A DNA stretch of 64,000 nt from Enterobacter sp. ENT03 (GCF_019218745.1 NZ_JAHUXA010000021.1:1-64000); one strand, 5' to 3'. Positions 38,961 through 51,764 are shown, counted from the stretch's first letter. The notes: generated from the sequence alone by a model not told the origin. Translations and numbers: made by a program.

Positions 38961-39704
38961 ATGGCAATCGCACTGGTTACCGGCGGCAGCCGCGGGATCG
39001 GCAAAGCAACGGCGCTGCAACTGGCGCGCGAAGGGTATACGGTGGCGGTGAACTACCACCACAATATTCAGGCGGCTACCGGGGTTGTGAACGACATCGT
39101 GGCGGCAGGCGGTAACGCTTTTGCGCTGCGGGCTGACATCAGCGACGAAGCGCAGGTGCTGGCAATGTTCGCCAGCATCGATCGCGAAGGTGAACCGCTG
39201 ACTGCGCTGGTCAATAACGCGGGCATTTTGTTTGAACAGAGCACCATCGAAAACCTGAGTGCCGAACGCATCAACCGCGTCCTGGCGACCAACGTCACCG
39301 GCTATTTTCTTTGTAGTCGCGAGGCGGTAAAACGCATGTCGCACAAACACGGCGGCACGGGCGGCGCGATTGTTAACGTCTCTTCCGCTGCGTCGCGCTT
39401 AGGTGCGCCAGGGGAGTATGTGGATTATGCCGCCTCGAAAGGGGCGGTGGATTCGCTGACGACCGGCCTTGCGCTGGAAGTGGCAGCGCAGGGGATCCGC
39501 GTTAATGGTGTGCGTCCTGGCTTAATTTATACCGATATTCATGCCGACGGCGGCGAGCCGGGGCGGGTGGATCGCGTGAAGGCCTCGCTGCCGATGCAGC
39601 GCGGCGGTCAGCCCGAAGAAGTCGCACAAGCGATCGTCTGGCTGCTGAGCGACAAGGCATCCTATGTGACGGGGAGTTTTCTGGAGCTGGCGGGCGGGAA
39701 ATAA
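38961..39704 (+). CDS. ygfF: Short-chain dehydrogenase/reductase YgfF
   Basis: A 247-residue SDR enzyme. The nucleotide-binding TGGSRGIGKAT, the NNAG motif (VNNAGILFE), and the catalytic Ser, Tyr and Lys (NVSSAASRLG, YVDYAASKGA) are all present. The substrate is unknown. GGAGAG lies about 8 bases before the ATG. In E. coli ygfF lies in the same place, between gcvP and bglA. Confidence 0.9.
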   Translation: MAIALVTGGSRGIGKATALQLAREGYTVAVNYHHNIQAATGVVNDIVAAGGNAFALRADISDEAQVLAMFASIDREGEPLTALVNNAGILFEQSTIENLSAERINRVLATNVTGYFLCSREAVKRMSHKHGGTGGAIVNVSSAASRLGAPGEYVDYAASKGAVDSLTTGLALEVAAQGIRVNGVRPGLIYTDIHADGGEPGRVDRVKASLPMQRGGQPEEVAQAIVWLLSDKASYVTGSFLELAGGK

Positions 39705-39784
39705 GGTCCCCCTCTTCCTGAGGGAGAGGGGGAAATGCGCGCCGATCTGTTCCCTCTCCCAGGGGAGAGGGTTAGGGTGAGGGG
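39703..39784. repeat. CCCTCTCCC-type intergenic repeat, copy 2 (inverted)
   Basis: The core palindrome CCCTCTCCC-AG-GGGAGAGGG (39752-39771) is followed by GTTAGGGTGAGGGG, the reverse complement of the start of copy 1 at 28190. It lies between the convergent ygfF and bglA genes, the same kind of site as copy 1. Confidence 0.8.
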
Positions 39785-39786
39785 AT

Positions 39787-41223
<1,437 letters not shown>

Positions 41224-41313
41224 TCATTTTCTCGTTGTGTGCGGTAAATATAATCTACCGGGCAGTTTCACTCTGAAAATGAGTCTAACAAAGGACGGGG
41301 AAATGTCACGATA

Positions 41314-41336
41314 TAAAAAATCACCGCTGCGGTGAC
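41314..41336 (-). terminator. Terminator between the RpiR regulator and bglA
   Basis: On the minus strand TCACC-GCAGC-GGTGA is followed by TTTTTTATAT. The position, about 30 bases past the regulator stop, suggests that bglA is transcribed from its own promoter in 41221-41313. Confidence 0.7.
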
Positions 41337-41365
41337 TTGTTACATTGAAAAAACAGCCTGTTTTT

Positions 41366-42100
41366 TTATGCTAATTTCTTCGCCAGTTTACGGCCTAATG
41401 ATTCGAGAATATAAATAACCGGGATTTGCGTGGTGACATCATAAACACCGGCAATACGCATTTGCGGCGCATGCCAGGAAATATTGAAATCCGCAAGCTT
41501 AGCCAGACGGGAGTGCTCATGGCTGGTGATGGTCATTACTTTACAGTTATGCAGGCTGAACTGGCTGGCAAAGCGCAGGATCTCTTCCGTTTCGCCGGAG
41601 ACTGACAGCACAATCGCCAGCGCGTTTTTCGCCATATCATTGGTCACCGGGAAATAAGGATCGTCAATATGGTTGCTGAATTTTCCGATATTGGAAAAGA
41701 AGCGTGCGCCATATTTTGCAAGCGATCCAGAAGTGCCTGCGCCGACAAAAATAATACGTTCGGAAGCGAAAATAATATCGACCGCCTGATCCAGAAGCGT
41801 ATCAAACTCATCGTTATTCACGCTTTTAAAAAAGCTGATGATCTCCCCGGCACCAAAATTTGCCTGCGGCGGTTCGTTCTGCTCTAAATATAATTTATAG
41901 CGCACGCGGAATTCTGAATAGCCGTCGCAGTTCAGCTTGCGGCAAAAGCGCAGCACGGTGGTCGTGGAGACGCCAGCGGCGTCGGCCAGCTCGCGAATAG
42001 TCATGTACATCACCTTGTCGCTATTCTTGATGACGTAGTGATAAACCATCATCTCAAGATTATTGAGGCTGGCGACAGCGGAGTGAGTAAACAGGGTCAC
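41366..42100 (-). CDS. MurR/RpiR-family transcriptional regulator
   Basis: A 244-residue regulator with an N-terminal helix-turn-helix (MTIRELADAAGVSTTTVLRFCRKL, about 33-56) and a C-terminal SIS sugar-phosphate isomerase-like domain (about 95-240: IIFVGAGTSGSLA, LSVSGETEEIL). The likely start is GTG at 42100, which gives the usual length. E. coli K-12 has no such gene beside bglA. Inference: it senses a sugar phosphate, perhaps a beta-glucoside 6-phosphate, and controls bglA. Confidence 0.85.
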   Translation of the reverse strand: MTLFTHSAVASLNNLEMMVYHYVIKNSDKVMYMTIRELADAAGVSTTTVLRFCRKLNCDGYSEFRVRYKLYLEQNEPPQANFGAGEIISFFKSVNNDEFDTLLDQAVDIIFASERIIFVGAGTSGSLAKYGARFFSNIGKFSNHIDDPYFPVTNDMAKNALAIVLSVSGETEEILRFASQFSLHNCKVMTITSHEHSRLAKLADFNISWHAPQMRIAGVYDVTTQIPVIYILESLGRKLAKKLA

Positions 42101-42390
42101 GGGCTTGCAGGATCCTTTCAGGGCAACTGAACGGCTCTATGCTGCCACAAAACGGCGGAAACAGGAATCAACCCGTTGCGAAGAGACGCGCCCATAAAAA
42201 ATGAACAGCTGTAAACTTAATATTTCCCGCCACAGATGGAAGCGAAGCGGCTGACAATTTTTTTAGCGAACAGGTGTGCACTGGAATCATTCTCAGTTAC
42301 TCTGAACAGGTTATCGCCCGTGTCGCGCGTTTGTCATCCTCGCGCCCCTGAGTGGCGGTGAGTCATCTTTAGATTTCCTGGAGTACGCTA
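42101..42390. promoter_or_regulatory. Divergent spacer between the RpiR gene and trhA
   Basis: A 290-base region without genes. I can see no clear operator; TCCTGGAG just before 42391 is the trhA ribosome site. Confidence 0.35.
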
Positions 42391-43050
42391 ATGGTTGAAA
42401 AACCGCTTAACACCAAGGGATATTCAGTGGCTGAGGAAATAGCCAACAGCATCAGTCACGGTATTGGGCTGGTGTTTGGGATTGTCGGGCTGATACTGCT
42501 GCTGGTGCAGGCGGTGGATAACCACGCCAGCATCACGGCGATCACCAGTTTTACCGTTTACGGCGTCAGCATGATTGTGCTGTATCTGGCCTCCACGCTC
42601 TATCACGCCATTCCGCATCCGCAGGCCAAAACCTGGTTAAAGAAATTTGACCACTGTGCCATCTATTTATTAATCGCTGGCACCTATACCCCATTTTTAC
42701 TGATCGGGCTGGATTCGCCGCTGGCGCGTGGCCTGATGATAGTGATCTGGAGCCTGGCACTGCTGGGGATCCTGTTTAAGCTGACCATTGCGCACCGCTT
42801 TGAGGTGCTGTCGCTGATCACCTATCTGGCGATGGGCTGGCTGTCGCTGGTGGTCATTTATGAAATGGTGATGAAGCTGGCCGTCGGCAGCGTGACGCTG
42901 CTGGCCGTGGGAGGCCTGGTTTATACGCTGGGGGTGATCTTTTACGCCTGCCAACGCATTCCGTATAACCACGCCATCTGGCACGGCTTTGTGCTGGGTG
43001 GCAGCGTCTGTCACTTCCTGGCGATTTATCTGTATATCGGCACAGCGTAA
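42391..43050 (+). CDS. trhA: Hemolysin III family (PAQR) membrane protein TrhA
   Basis: A 219-residue inner-membrane protein with seven hydrophobic segments, formerly yqfA. PAQR/hemolysin III motifs are seen in [22 protein letters not shown] and the C-terminal [14 protein letters not shown], which provide the conserved His and Ser residues of a presumed zinc site. Implicated in membrane-fluidity homeostasis in E. coli. Despite the family name, a haemolytic role is not implied. Confidence 0.9.
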   Translation: MVEKPLNTKGYSVAEEIANSISHGIGLVFGIVGLILLLVQAVDNHASITAITSFTVYGVSMIVLYLASTLYHAIPHPQAKTWLKKFDHCAIYLLIAGTYTPFLLIGLDSPLARGLMIVIWSLALLGILFKLTIAHRFEVLSLITYLAMGWLSLVVIYEMVMKLAVGSVTLLAVGGLVYTLGVIFYACQRIPYNHAIWHGFVLGGSVCHFLAIYLYIGTA

Positions 43051-43073
43051 TCATTGCCGGTAAGGTGATTGAA

Positions 43074-43103
43074 AGCCCGGCAAGCAACGCGCCGCCGGGC
43101 AAA
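43074..43103. repeat. REP unit between trhA and ygfZ
   Basis: AGCCCGGCAAGCAACGCGCC followed by GCCGGGCAAA is a single REP hairpin between convergent trhA and ygfZ. Confidence 0.7.
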
Positions 43104-43113
43104 CCAGCCTGGA

Positions 43114-44097
43114 TCAGGCCTCTTCTAACGAGTAAGGCAGCGGCTCGATAGCCAGCGTGAAGCTGTCATCGCGCACACGGAACACGCTATCCCGCTCCAT
43201 ATCGTTATTCATTACTACCTGCACCAGCAGGCGTCCATCTTCCAGTTGAGCGGCGGCGAGCACCGTGCCGGTTCGACGCCAGTTCTCACCCAGTTTCATT
43301 TCCAGGTCCTCACCGGCTTCTGGCACACGGCTGGCTTTACCCGCCAGATACCACATCGCGCGCTTGTTCGCGCCACGGAATTTCGCCCGCGCCACCATCT
43401 CCTGACCGGTATAGCAGCCTTTTTTAAAGCTGATACCGCCCAACGCCTGAATATTGGTGGCCTGTGGCAGGAACTGCGCGCTGTTTGCGGCATCAATGAC
43501 CGGCAGACCGGCCTCAATGTTGAGCGCCAGCCATTGCTGACTGTTATTGAGCTGCGCTTCGCCGCGCAGGGCCTTGGTGATGCGCTCCGCGGTCGCGACA
43601 TCGGTCACCAGCAGGAAACGCTCTGCCGGGTGCTCAAACCACAGAATTTGCGTGGCACCCTCCTGCACAACCTGCGTCTGCGGGTCGGGAAGGGTAGAAA
43701 ACAGGTTGGCCAGCGCGGCACGAGCCTGGAAGCCCGCCACGCCCAGCAGCACATGCTCGTCGTCGGCGGCGATCGTTACCTTCGAGAAGACAGCGTATTT
43801 TTTCAGCTCGGTCAGTTGCGTTTCGCGGATGCTGCGACGCTCAATCCACGCGAAGCCGCCGTTACGACGGAACAGACGCAGGTTGCTCCACATTTTGCCT
43901 TTCGCATCGCAATGGGCGACCAGCAGATGCTGATGTTCAGTTAACTGGGCCACGTCGTTGGTGACCTGGCCCTGCAGGTATTTCTCGCTGTCGGCACCGG
44001 TAATGGTTGCCAGCGCCCAGTCATCGAGCGTCATGAGCGTCAGCGGCAAACGCGCAGAGGCGCAGGGCAGACGCGGAGGAAACGGAGTAAAAGCCAT
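43114..44097 (-). CDS. ygfZ: Folate-dependent Fe-S cluster protein YgfZ
   Basis: A 327-residue GcvT-like tetrahydrofolate-binding protein needed for maintenance of certain Fe-S enzymes such as MiaB. The family signature [12 protein letters not shown], with its redox-important cysteine, is intact. AGGA lies about 8 bases before the ATG. It is read divergently from sdhE. Confidence 0.95.
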   Translation of the reverse strand: MAFTPFPPRLPCASARLPLTLMTLDDWALATITGADSEKYLQGQVTNDVAQLTEHQHLLVAHCDAKGKMWSNLRLFRRNGGFAWIERRSIRETQLTELKKYAVFSKVTIAADDEHVLLGVAGFQARAALANLFSTLPDPQTQVVQEGATQILWFEHPAERFLLVTDVATAERITKALRGEAQLNNSQQWLALNIEAGLPVIDAANSAQFLPQATNIQALGGISFKKGCYTGQEMVARAKFRGANKRAMWYLAGKASRVPEAGEDLEMKLGENWRRTGTVLAAAQLEDGRLLVQVVMNNDMERDSVFRVRDDSFTLAIEPLPYSLEEA

Positions 44098-44277
44098 AAT
44101 GATGTCCTGGTTAGCTTAACGCTGTATGAAGGCTTAATGGTAAAAGAGCCGTGGGTCAATGCAAGCGGTAATCGCACGTTCCGCACAGCTTGCGAGTTTG
44201 CACGCAAAAAATGGTAATCCTTACATTTTTAGTGGTTTATTCTGGAAGCCTGCTTCCGAAGCCGAACATTCCGGTGA

Positions 44278-45004
<727 letters not shown>

Positions 45005-45007
45005 GGA

Positions 45008-45529
45008 TCAGACGAAGTTTTCTGCCATTTCACCGAGGATTTGCTCGCACCAGCTTTGCAGGCGTTCTTCGCTTAAATCGTATTGATTGGTTTCATCAAG
45101 CGCCAGGCCGACAAACAGCTGCCCGTCAGCAATGACCGGTTTTGGGCTGGTGAACTCATATCCTTCGGTAGGCCAGTAGCCGATAAACTTCACCGCTTTG
45201 CTGGACAGTTTATCGTGCAGCATGCCGAGGGCGTCGAGGAACCATTCGCCATAACCGAGCTGGTCGCCCATGCCGTAGAGGGCAATCATTTTGCCATCGA
45301 GGTTTAGCGAATCCAGTTGATCCCAGATGGCTTCCCAGTCTTCCTGCAGTTCGCCGAAATCCCACGTTGGGATACCGAGGATCAGCACATCATACTGCTC
45401 CATCAGTGTTGGCGCGTCGTCTTTAAGGTTGTGCAGCGTCACCAGTTCCGGGCCGATAATGTCGCGAATTTTCTCGGCTGCCATTTCGGTATAGCAGGTA
45501 CTGGAACCATAAAAAAGACCAATGTTCAT
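45008..45529 (-). CDS. fldB: Flavodoxin FldB
   Basis: A 173-residue flavodoxin; the FMN phosphate-binding loop is [12 protein letters not shown] at the N-terminus, followed by the [16 protein letters not shown] loop and [12 protein letters not shown]. Length equals E. coli FldB. It carries low-potential electrons for anabolic reactions; in E. coli it is in the SoxRS regulon. Convergent with cptA, divergent from xerD. Confidence 0.95.
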   Translation of the reverse strand: MNIGLFYGSSTCYTEMAAEKIRDIIGPELVTLHNLKDDAPTLMEQYDVLILGIPTWDFGELQEDWEAIWDQLDSLNLDGKMIALYGMGDQLGYGEWFLDALGMLHDKLSSKAVKFIGYWPTEGYEFTSPKPVIADGQLFVGLALDETNQYDLSEERLQSWCEQILGEMAENFV

Positions 45530-45629
45530 AGCGTAAACGTCTCAATTCCTGATGTGGCTTTGCGCACAGTGTACCAGAATCAATACGCATTCAGGCATAA
45601 TGCACTGACGCAGAAAAGAAGGGGCAACG

Positions 45630-46526
45630 ATGGAACAGGATCTCGCACGCATAGAACACTTTCTCGACGCCCTGTGGCTGGAACGCAATGTCGCTGAGAA
45701 TACATTGAGCGCCTATCGTCGCGATCTGCGCATGCTTGTTGAGTGGCTGCACCATCGCAACAGTGATCTGCTTAGCGTGCAGCATGACGATTTACAGGCG
45801 CTGCTGGCCGAGCGCGTCACCGGCGGTTACAAAGCCACCAGCTCTGCCCGTTTGCTAAGCGCAATGCGGCGCTTTTTCCAGTATCTGTACCGGGAAAAAG
45901 TGCGTCCCGACGATCCCAGCGCCGTGCTGGCATCGCCAAAACTGCCGCAGCGGCTGCCAAAAGATCTCAGCGAAGCGCAGGTAGACCGCCTGTTGCAGGC
46001 GCCGCTTACCGATCAACCGCTGGAGTTACGTGACAAAGCCATGCTGGAAGTGTTGTATGCTACCGGCCTGCGCGTGTCGGAACTGGTCGGGTTGACGATG
46101 AGCGACATCAGTCTGCGTCAGGGCGTGGTGCGGGTGATCGGTAAAGGTAATAAAGAACGGCTGGTACCGCTGGGCGAAGAAGCGGTCTACTGGCTGGAGA
46201 ACTATCTTGAGCACGGGCGGCCCTGGCTTTTAAACGGCGCATCGGTTGATGTGGTGTTTCCCAGTAATCGCGCCCAACAAATGACCCGCCAGACGTTCTG
46301 GCATCGCATAAAACATTATGCCATTCAGGCGGGTATAGACAGTGAAAAGCTTTCGCCGCACGTGTTGCGACATGCCTTCGCCACGCATCTGTTAAACCAT
46401 GGCGCTGATTTGCGCGTCGTGCAGATGCTGCTCGGGCACAGCGATCTCTCCACTACGCAGATTTATACGCATGTGGCAACGGAACGCTTGCGGCAACTCC
46501 ATCAACAGCACCACCCACGCGCGTGA
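45630..46526 (+). CDS. xerD: Site-specific tyrosine recombinase XerD
   Basis: A 298-residue recombinase that with XerC resolves chromosome dimers at dif under FtsK control. An N-terminal core-binding domain (1-105) precedes the catalytic domain with Arg in ATGLRVSEL, HVLRHAFATHLL, the LLGHSDLSTTQIY segment, and nucleophile Tyr279. Backbone gene, not a mobile-element integrase. First of xerD-dsbC-recJ-prfB-lysS. Confidence 0.97.
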   Translation: MEQDLARIEHFLDALWLERNVAENTLSAYRRDLRMLVEWLHHRNSDLLSVQHDDLQALLAERVTGGYKATSSARLLSAMRRFFQYLYREKVRPDDPSAVLASPKLPQRLPKDLSEAQVDRLLQAPLTDQPLELRDKAMLEVLYATGLRVSELVGLTMSDISLRQGVVRVIGKGNKERLVPLGEEAVYWLENYLEHGRPWLLNGASVDVVFPSNRAQQMTRQTFWHRIKHYAIQAGIDSEKLSPHVLRHAFATHLLNHGADLRVVQMLLGHSDLSTTQIYTHVATERLRQLHQQHHPRA

Positions 46527-46549
46527 TGCTGACTTATTAAGGATGTGAA

Positions 46550-47260
46550 ATGAAAAAGAGTTTGATGATGTTCACCCTGCTGGCGGCGTTCAGTTCTGCG
46601 GTTCAGGCCGACGATGCGGCCATTAAGCAGACGCTGGCGAAGCTGGGCGTGCAGAGTACAGAAATCCAGCCATCGCCGATTAGCGGGATGAAAACCGTGC
46701 TGACCAACAGCGGCGTGCTGTACGTCACCGAAGACGGCAAACACATGATCCAGGGGCCGCTGTATGACGTGAGCGGCGCGCAGCCGATCAACACCACCAA
46801 CAGCATGCTGATGACGCATCTCAACGCGCTGGAAAAAGAGATGATCGTGTATAAAGCGGCGAATGAAAAACACGTCATCACCGTGTTTACCGACATCACC
46901 TGTGGTTACTGCCACAAGCTGCATGAGCAGATGGCCGATTACAACGCGCTGGGCATCACCGTGCGTTATCTGGCTTTCCCGCGTCAGGGGATGCAGAGCG
47001 AAGCGGCGGACAACATGAAGGCCATCTGGTGTGCGAAAGATCGCAACAAAGCCTTTGACGAGGCGATGGCGGGTAAAGGCGTGAAAGCGGCCAGCTGTGA
47101 CATCGACATTGCCGACCAGTATGAGCTGGGCGTGCAGTTTGGTGTTAGCGGCACGCCGGCGATTGTGCTGAGCAATGGCTATGTGGTGCCGGGCTATCAG
47201 GGCCCGCAGGAGATGAAAACCTTCCTGGATGAACATAAAAAACAGACCGGCGGTAAATAA
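46550..47260 (+). CDS. dsbC: Periplasmic disulfide isomerase DsbC
   Basis: A 236-residue periplasmic V-shaped dimer that reshuffles wrong disulfide bonds, kept reduced by DsbD. A 20-residue signal peptide (ending SSAVQA) precedes the dimerisation domain and the thioredoxin fold with active site CGYC (118-121) and cis-Pro in SGTPAI. Length equals E. coli DsbC. Confidence 0.96.
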   Translation: MKKSLMMFTLLAAFSSAVQADDAAIKQTLAKLGVQSTEIQPSPISGMKTVLTNSGVLYVTEDGKHMIQGPLYDVSGAQPINTTNSMLMTHLNALEKEMIVYKAANEKHVITVFTDITCGYCHKLHEQMADYNALGITVRYLAFPRQGMQSEAADNMKAIWCAKDRNKAFDEAMAGKGVKAASCDIDIADQYELGVQFGVSGTPAIVLSNGYVVPGYQGPQEMKTFLDEHKKQTGGK

Positions 47261-47265
47261 TTTTC

Positions 47266-48999
47266 GTGAAACTTCAGAGACAACTTCGCCGTCGCGAGCC
47301 TGATCCGGCGGCAAATCTGCCGGATAACCTGCCGCCCCTGTTACGCCGTTTATATGCCAGCCGTGGCGTGGTATCGCCTGCGGAGCTGGAGCGCGGCGTG
47401 AAAGGCATGTTGCCCTGGCAGCAGCTGAGCGGCGTGGAGCAGGCGGCGGAGCATTTGTACCAGGCGTTCAAGCAGGGGCTGCGCATCATGGTGGTCGGCG
47501 ATTTCGATGCCGACGGCGCCACCAGCACCGCGCTGAGCGTGCTGGCGATGCGGGCGATGGGCTGTCCGAACGTCGCCTATCTGGTGCCGAACCGCTTTGA
47601 CGATGGCTACGGATTAAGCCCGGAAGTGGTCGATCAGGCCCATGCCCGTGGCGCGCAACTGATCCTCACCGTGGATAACGGCATTTCGTCCCATGCGGGT
47701 GTGGATCGCGCCCATGAACTGGGCATTCCAGTGCTGGTAACCGATCACCATCTGCCAGGTGACACGCTGCCGGAGGCGGAAGCCATCGTTAACCCAAACC
47801 TGCGCGACTGCGCGTTCCCGTCGAAATCACTGGCAGGCGTTGGGGTGGCTTTTTATCTGATGCTGGCGCTGCGCACCCATCTGCGCGATCAGGGCTGGTT
47901 TGAAGCGCAGGGACTGGCGATCCCTAATCTGGCTGAGCTGCTGGATCTGGTGGCGTTGGGCACCGTGGCTGACGTGGTGCCCCTTGACACCAATAATCGT
48001 ATTCTCACCTGGCAGGGGTTGAGCCGTATCCGGGCAGGCAAGTGCCGCCCCGGTATTAAAGCCCTGCTGGAAGTCGCGAATCGTGACGCGCAAAAACTGG
48101 CGGCCAGCGATCTGGGGTTTGCTCTCGGTCCGCGCCTGAACGCTGCCGGACGACTGGATGACATGTCGGTCGGCGTGGCGTTGCTGCTGTGCGATAACGT
48201 TGGCGAAGCCCGCGTGCTGGCCAGCGAACTGGATGCGCTAAATCAGACGCGAAAAGAGATCGAGCAGGGGATGCAGGCTGAAGCGCTGGCGCTGTGCGAA
48301 AAGCTGGAGCGCAGCAGCGAAGCGCTGCCCGGCGGGCTGGCGATGTACCATCCTGAATGGCATCAGGGCGTGGTCGGCATTCTTGCCTCCCGCCTGAAAG
48401 AGCGCTTTAACCGCCCGGTGATCGCCTTTGCCCCCGCAGGCGAAGGCCTGCTGAAAGGCTCGGGCCGTTCTATTCAGGGGCTGCACATGCGCGATGCGCT
48501 GGAGCGCCTGGATACGCTCTATCCCGGTATGATGATTAAATTCGGCGGCCATGCGATGGCGGCCGGGCTGTCGCTGGAAGTGGCACGTTTCGACGAGTTC
48601 CAGCAGCGCTTTGGCGCGCTGGTGACCGAATGGCTGGATCCGGCGCTGTTGCAGGGGGAGATCGTGTCCGATGGCCCGCTGGATGCGCAGGAGATGACGC
48701 TCGGCGTGGCCGAAATGCTGCGTGATGCCGGACCGTGGGGACAGATGTTCCCGGAGCCGTTGTTTGACGGCCATTTTCGCCTGTTGCAGCAGCGCATTGT
48801 CGGCGAGCGCCATCTGAAAGTGATGGTCGAGCCGATCGGCGGTGGCCCGTTGCTCGATGGCATCGCCTTTAATGTCGATACCAGCCTCTGGCCGGACAAC
48901 GGCGTGCGCGAGGTGAACCTGGCCTATAAACTCGATGTAAACGAGTTCCGTGGAAATCGCAGCGTTCAGCTGATCATCGACGACATCTGGCCAATTTAG
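47266..48999 (+). CDS. recJ: Single-strand DNA-specific 5'-3' exonuclease RecJ
   Basis: A 577-residue DHH-family nuclease acting in RecF-pathway recombination and mismatch repair. Metal-site motifs include VVGDFDADGATSTALS, TVDNGISSHAGV, VTDHHLPG, and the DHHA1 motif KFGGHAMAAGLSL. The start is GTG at 47266, six bases after the dsbC stop. Length equals E. coli RecJ. Confidence 0.96.
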   Translation: MKLQRQLRRREPDPAANLPDNLPPLLRRLYASRGVVSPAELERGVKGMLPWQQLSGVEQAAEHLYQAFKQGLRIMVVGDFDADGATSTALSVLAMRAMGCPNVAYLVPNRFDDGYGLSPEVVDQAHARGAQLILTVDNGISSHAGVDRAHELGIPVLVTDHHLPGDTLPEAEAIVNPNLRDCAFPSKSLAGVGVAFYLMLALRTHLRDQGWFEAQGLAIPNLAELLDLVALGTVADVVPLDTNNRILTWQGLSRIRAGKCRPGIKALLEVANRDAQKLAASDLGFALGPRLNAAGRLDDMSVGVALLLCDNVGEARVLASELDALNQTRKEIEQGMQAEALALCEKLERSSEALPGGLAMYHPEWHQGVVGILASRLKERFNRPVIAFAPAGEGLLKGSGRSIQGLHMRDALERLDTLYPGMMIKFGGHAMAAGLSLEVARFDEFQQRFGALVTEWLDPALLQGEIVSDGPLDAQEMTLGVAEMLRDAGPWGQMFPEPLFDGHFRLLQQRIVGERHLKVMVEPIGGGPLLDGIAFNVDTSLWPDNGVREVNLAYKLDVNEFRGNRSVQLIIDDIWPI

Positions 49000-49090
49000 C
49001 GCCAGTATTCGCTATAAAACAGGGCGTAATTCCGGTAGAATTCCGCCCTTATAACCGCATTTTGACAAGTCCAATAAAAGAAAACAGACC

Positions 49091-50189
49091 ATGTTTGAAA
49101 TCAATCCGGTAAAAAACCGCATTCAGGACCTCACAGAGCGCTCGGACGTTCTTAGGGGGTATCTTTGACTACGATGCCAAGAAAGAGCGTCTTGAAGAAG
49201 TAAACGCCGAGCTGGAACAGTCGGACGTATGGAACGAACCTGAACGCGCTCAGGCGCTGGGTAAAGAGCGTTCCTCCCTCGAAGCTATCGTTGAAACGCT
49301 GGATCAAATGAGCCAGGGTCTGGAAGACGTCGCAGGCCTGCTTGAGCTGGCTGTGGAAGCCGACGATGAAGAAACCTTCAACGAAGCCGTAGCTGAACTG
49401 GACGGGCTGGAAGATAAGCTGGCACAGCTTGAGTTCCGCCGTATGTTCTCCGGTGAATATGACAGCGCCGACTGCTACCTGGATATTCAGGCTGGCTCCG
49501 GCGGCACTGAAGCGCAAGACTGGGCCAGTATGCTGACCCGTATGTACCTGCGCTGGGCTGAAGCCCGCGGCTTCAAAACCGAAATTATCGAAGAATCCGA
49601 AGGTGAAGTGGCGGGTATCAAATCCGTGACCATCAAGATTTCCGGCGATTATGCCTACGGCTGGCTGCGTACCGAAACCGGCGTTCACCGCCTGGTGCGT
49701 AAGAGCCCGTTCGACTCCGGCGGCCGCCGTCACACCTCGTTCAGCTCGGCGTTTGTCTACCCGGAAGTGGATGACGATATTGATATCGAAATCAACCCGG
49801 CGGATCTGCGTATCGACGTTTACCGCGCCTCCGGTGCGGGTGGTCAGCACGTTAACCGTACTGAATCGGCGGTGCGTATTACCCACTTGCCGACCAACAC
49901 CGTCACGCAGTGCCAGAACGACCGCTCTCAGCATAAGAACAAAGACCAGGCCATGAAGCAGATGAAAGCGAAGCTTTATGAACTGGAAATGCAGAAGAAA
50001 AACGCTGAGAAGCAGGCGATGGAAGATAACAAGTCCGACATCGGCTGGGGCAGCCAGATCCGTTCTTATGTGCTGGACGACTCCCGCATCAAAGACCTGC
50101 GTACCGGTGTTGAAACCCGTAACACGCAGGCGGTGCTGGATGGCAGTCTGGACCAATTTATTGAAGCAAGTTTGAAAGCAGGGCTATGA
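49091..50189 (+). CDS. prfB: Peptide chain release factor RF2 with programmed +1 frameshift
   Basis: RF2 recognises UGA and UAA. The frame opens at ATG 49091, runs 25 codons and meets an in-frame TGA at 49166-49168; the sequence CTTAGGGGGTATCTTTGAC is the classic autoregulatory site (internal Shine-Dalgarno AGGGGG, slippery CTT, then TGAC). A +1 shift continues at GAC (49167) to the TGA at 50187-50189, giving 365 residues as in E. coli. The codon-recognition region, KSPFDSGG, and the catalytic GGQ loop ([12 protein letters not shown]) are present. It is not a pseudogene: low RF2 favours the shift and restores RF2 levels. Confidence 0.98.
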
Positions 50190-50198
50190 GGAACCAAC

Positions 50199-51716
50199 AT
50201 GTCTGAACAACAAGCACAGGGCGCTGAAACCGTAGTTGATCTGAACAATGAACTGAAAGCTCGCCGCGAAAAGCTGGCACAACTGCGTGAGCAGGGTGTT
50301 GCGTTCCCGAACGATTTCCGTCGCGATCATACCTCTGACCAACTGCATGCCGACTACGACGCCAAAGAGAATGACGAGCTGGAAGCGCTCGGTATCGAAG
50401 TCGCCGTCGCGGGCCGTATGATGACCCGCCGTATCATGGGTAAAGCCTCATTCGTGACGCTGCAGGACGTGGGCGGCCGTATTCAGCTGTACGTCTCCCG
50501 TGACGATCTGGCGGAAGGCATCTACAACGAGCAGTTCAAAAAGTGGGATCTCGGTGACATCCTCGGCGCGCGCGGCAAGCTGTTCAAGACCAAAACCGGC
50601 GAGCTGTCCATCCATTGCACCGAGTTGCGTCTGCTGACAAAAGCCCTGCGCCCGCTGCCGGACAAATTCCATGGCCTGCAGGATCAGGAAGCGCGCTATC
50701 GTCAGCGCTACCTGGATCTCATCGCCAACGAAGAATCCCGTAACACCTTCAAGATCCGCTCGCAGATCATGGCCGGTATCCGCCAGTTCATGGTGAGCCG
50801 CGACTTTATGGAAGTGGAAACCCCGATGATGCAGGTCATCCCTGGCGGCGCTTCTGCGCGTCCGTTTGTGACGCATCACAACGCGCTGGATCTGGACATG
50901 TACCTGCGTATCGCGCCGGAGCTGTACCTCAAGCGTCTGGTGGTTGGTGGCTTCGATCGCGTGTTCGAGATCAACCGTAACTTCCGTAACGAAGGTATCT
51001 CCGTTCGTCATAACCCTGAGTTCACCATGATGGAACTCTATATGGCCTACGCGGATTACAAAGATCTGATCGAGCTGACCGAGTCCCTGTTCCGCACCCT
51101 GGCGCAGGATATTCTGGGCAGCACCAAAGTGCCTTACGGTGAAGAAGTCTTCGACTTCGGTAAGCCGTTCGAAAAACTGACCATGCGCGAAGCGATCAAG
51201 AAATACCGTACTGAAACGGATCTGGCCGATCTGGATAACTTCGACAGCGCGAAAGCCATCGCTGAAAGCCTGGGCATCAAAGTTGAGAAGAGCTGGGGTC
51301 TGGGTCGCATTGTGACCGAGATCTTTGAAGAGACCGCGGAAGCGCATCTGATCCAGCCGACTTTCATTACCGAATACCCGGCAGAAGTTTCTCCGCTGGC
51401 ACGTCGTAACGATGAAAACCCGGAGATCACCGACCGCTTCGAATTCTTCATCGGTGGACGTGAAATCGGTAACGGCTTTAGCGAGCTGAACGATGCGCAG
51501 GATCAGGCGAAACGCTTCCAGGATCAGGTTGACGCGAAAGCCGCAGGCGACGACGAAGCCATGTTCTTTGACGAAGACTACGTTACCGCGCTGGAGCACG
51601 GCCTGCCGCCAACAGCCGGCCTCGGCATTGGTATCGACCGTATGGTGATGCTGTTCACCAACAGCCATACCATCCGCGACGTGATCCTCTTCCCGGCCAT
51701 GCGCCCGGTTAAATAA
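50199..51716 (+). CDS. lysS: Lysyl-tRNA synthetase
   Basis: A 505-residue class II aminoacyl-tRNA synthetase. An N-terminal OB-fold anticodon-binding domain (about 65-150) precedes the catalytic domain with motif 2 ([20 protein letters not shown]) and motif 3 ([11 protein letters not shown]). GAGGAA lies about 6 bases before the ATG, 9 bases after prfB, so it is co-transcribed. Codon bias is strong. Confidence 0.97.
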   Translation: MSEQQAQGAETVVDLNNELKARREKLAQLREQGVAFPNDFRRDHTSDQLHADYDAKENDELEALGIEVAVAGRMMTRRIMGKASFVTLQDVGGRIQLYVSRDDLAEGIYNEQFKKWDLGDILGARGKLFKTKTGELSIHCTELRLLTKALRPLPDKFHGLQDQEARYRQRYLDLIANEESRNTFKIRSQIMAGIRQFMVSRDFMEVETPMMQVIPGGASARPFVTHHNALDLDMYLRIAPELYLKRLVVGGFDRVFEINRNFRNEGISVRHNPEFTMMELYMAYADYKDLIELTESLFRTLAQDILGSTKVPYGEEVFDFGKPFEKLTMREAIKKYRTETDLADLDNFDSAKAIAESLGIKVEKSWGLGRIVTEIFEETAEAHLIQPTFITEYPAEVSPLARRNDENPEITDRFEFFIGGREIGNGFSELNDAQDQAKRFQDQVDAKAAGDDEAMFFDEDYVTALEHGLPPTAGLGIGIDRMVMLFTNSHTIRDVILFPAMRPVK

Positions 51717-51734
51717 TCACGCGGAATGCAAACA

Positions 51735-51764
51735 AGCCCTGGCCGCAATGCCGGGGCTTTTTTT
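51735..51764 (+). terminator. Terminator after lysS
   Basis: AGCCCTGGC and GCCGGGGCT form a stem with one mismatch around a six-base loop, followed by a T run that reaches the idi stop codon on the opposite strand. Confidence 0.85.
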
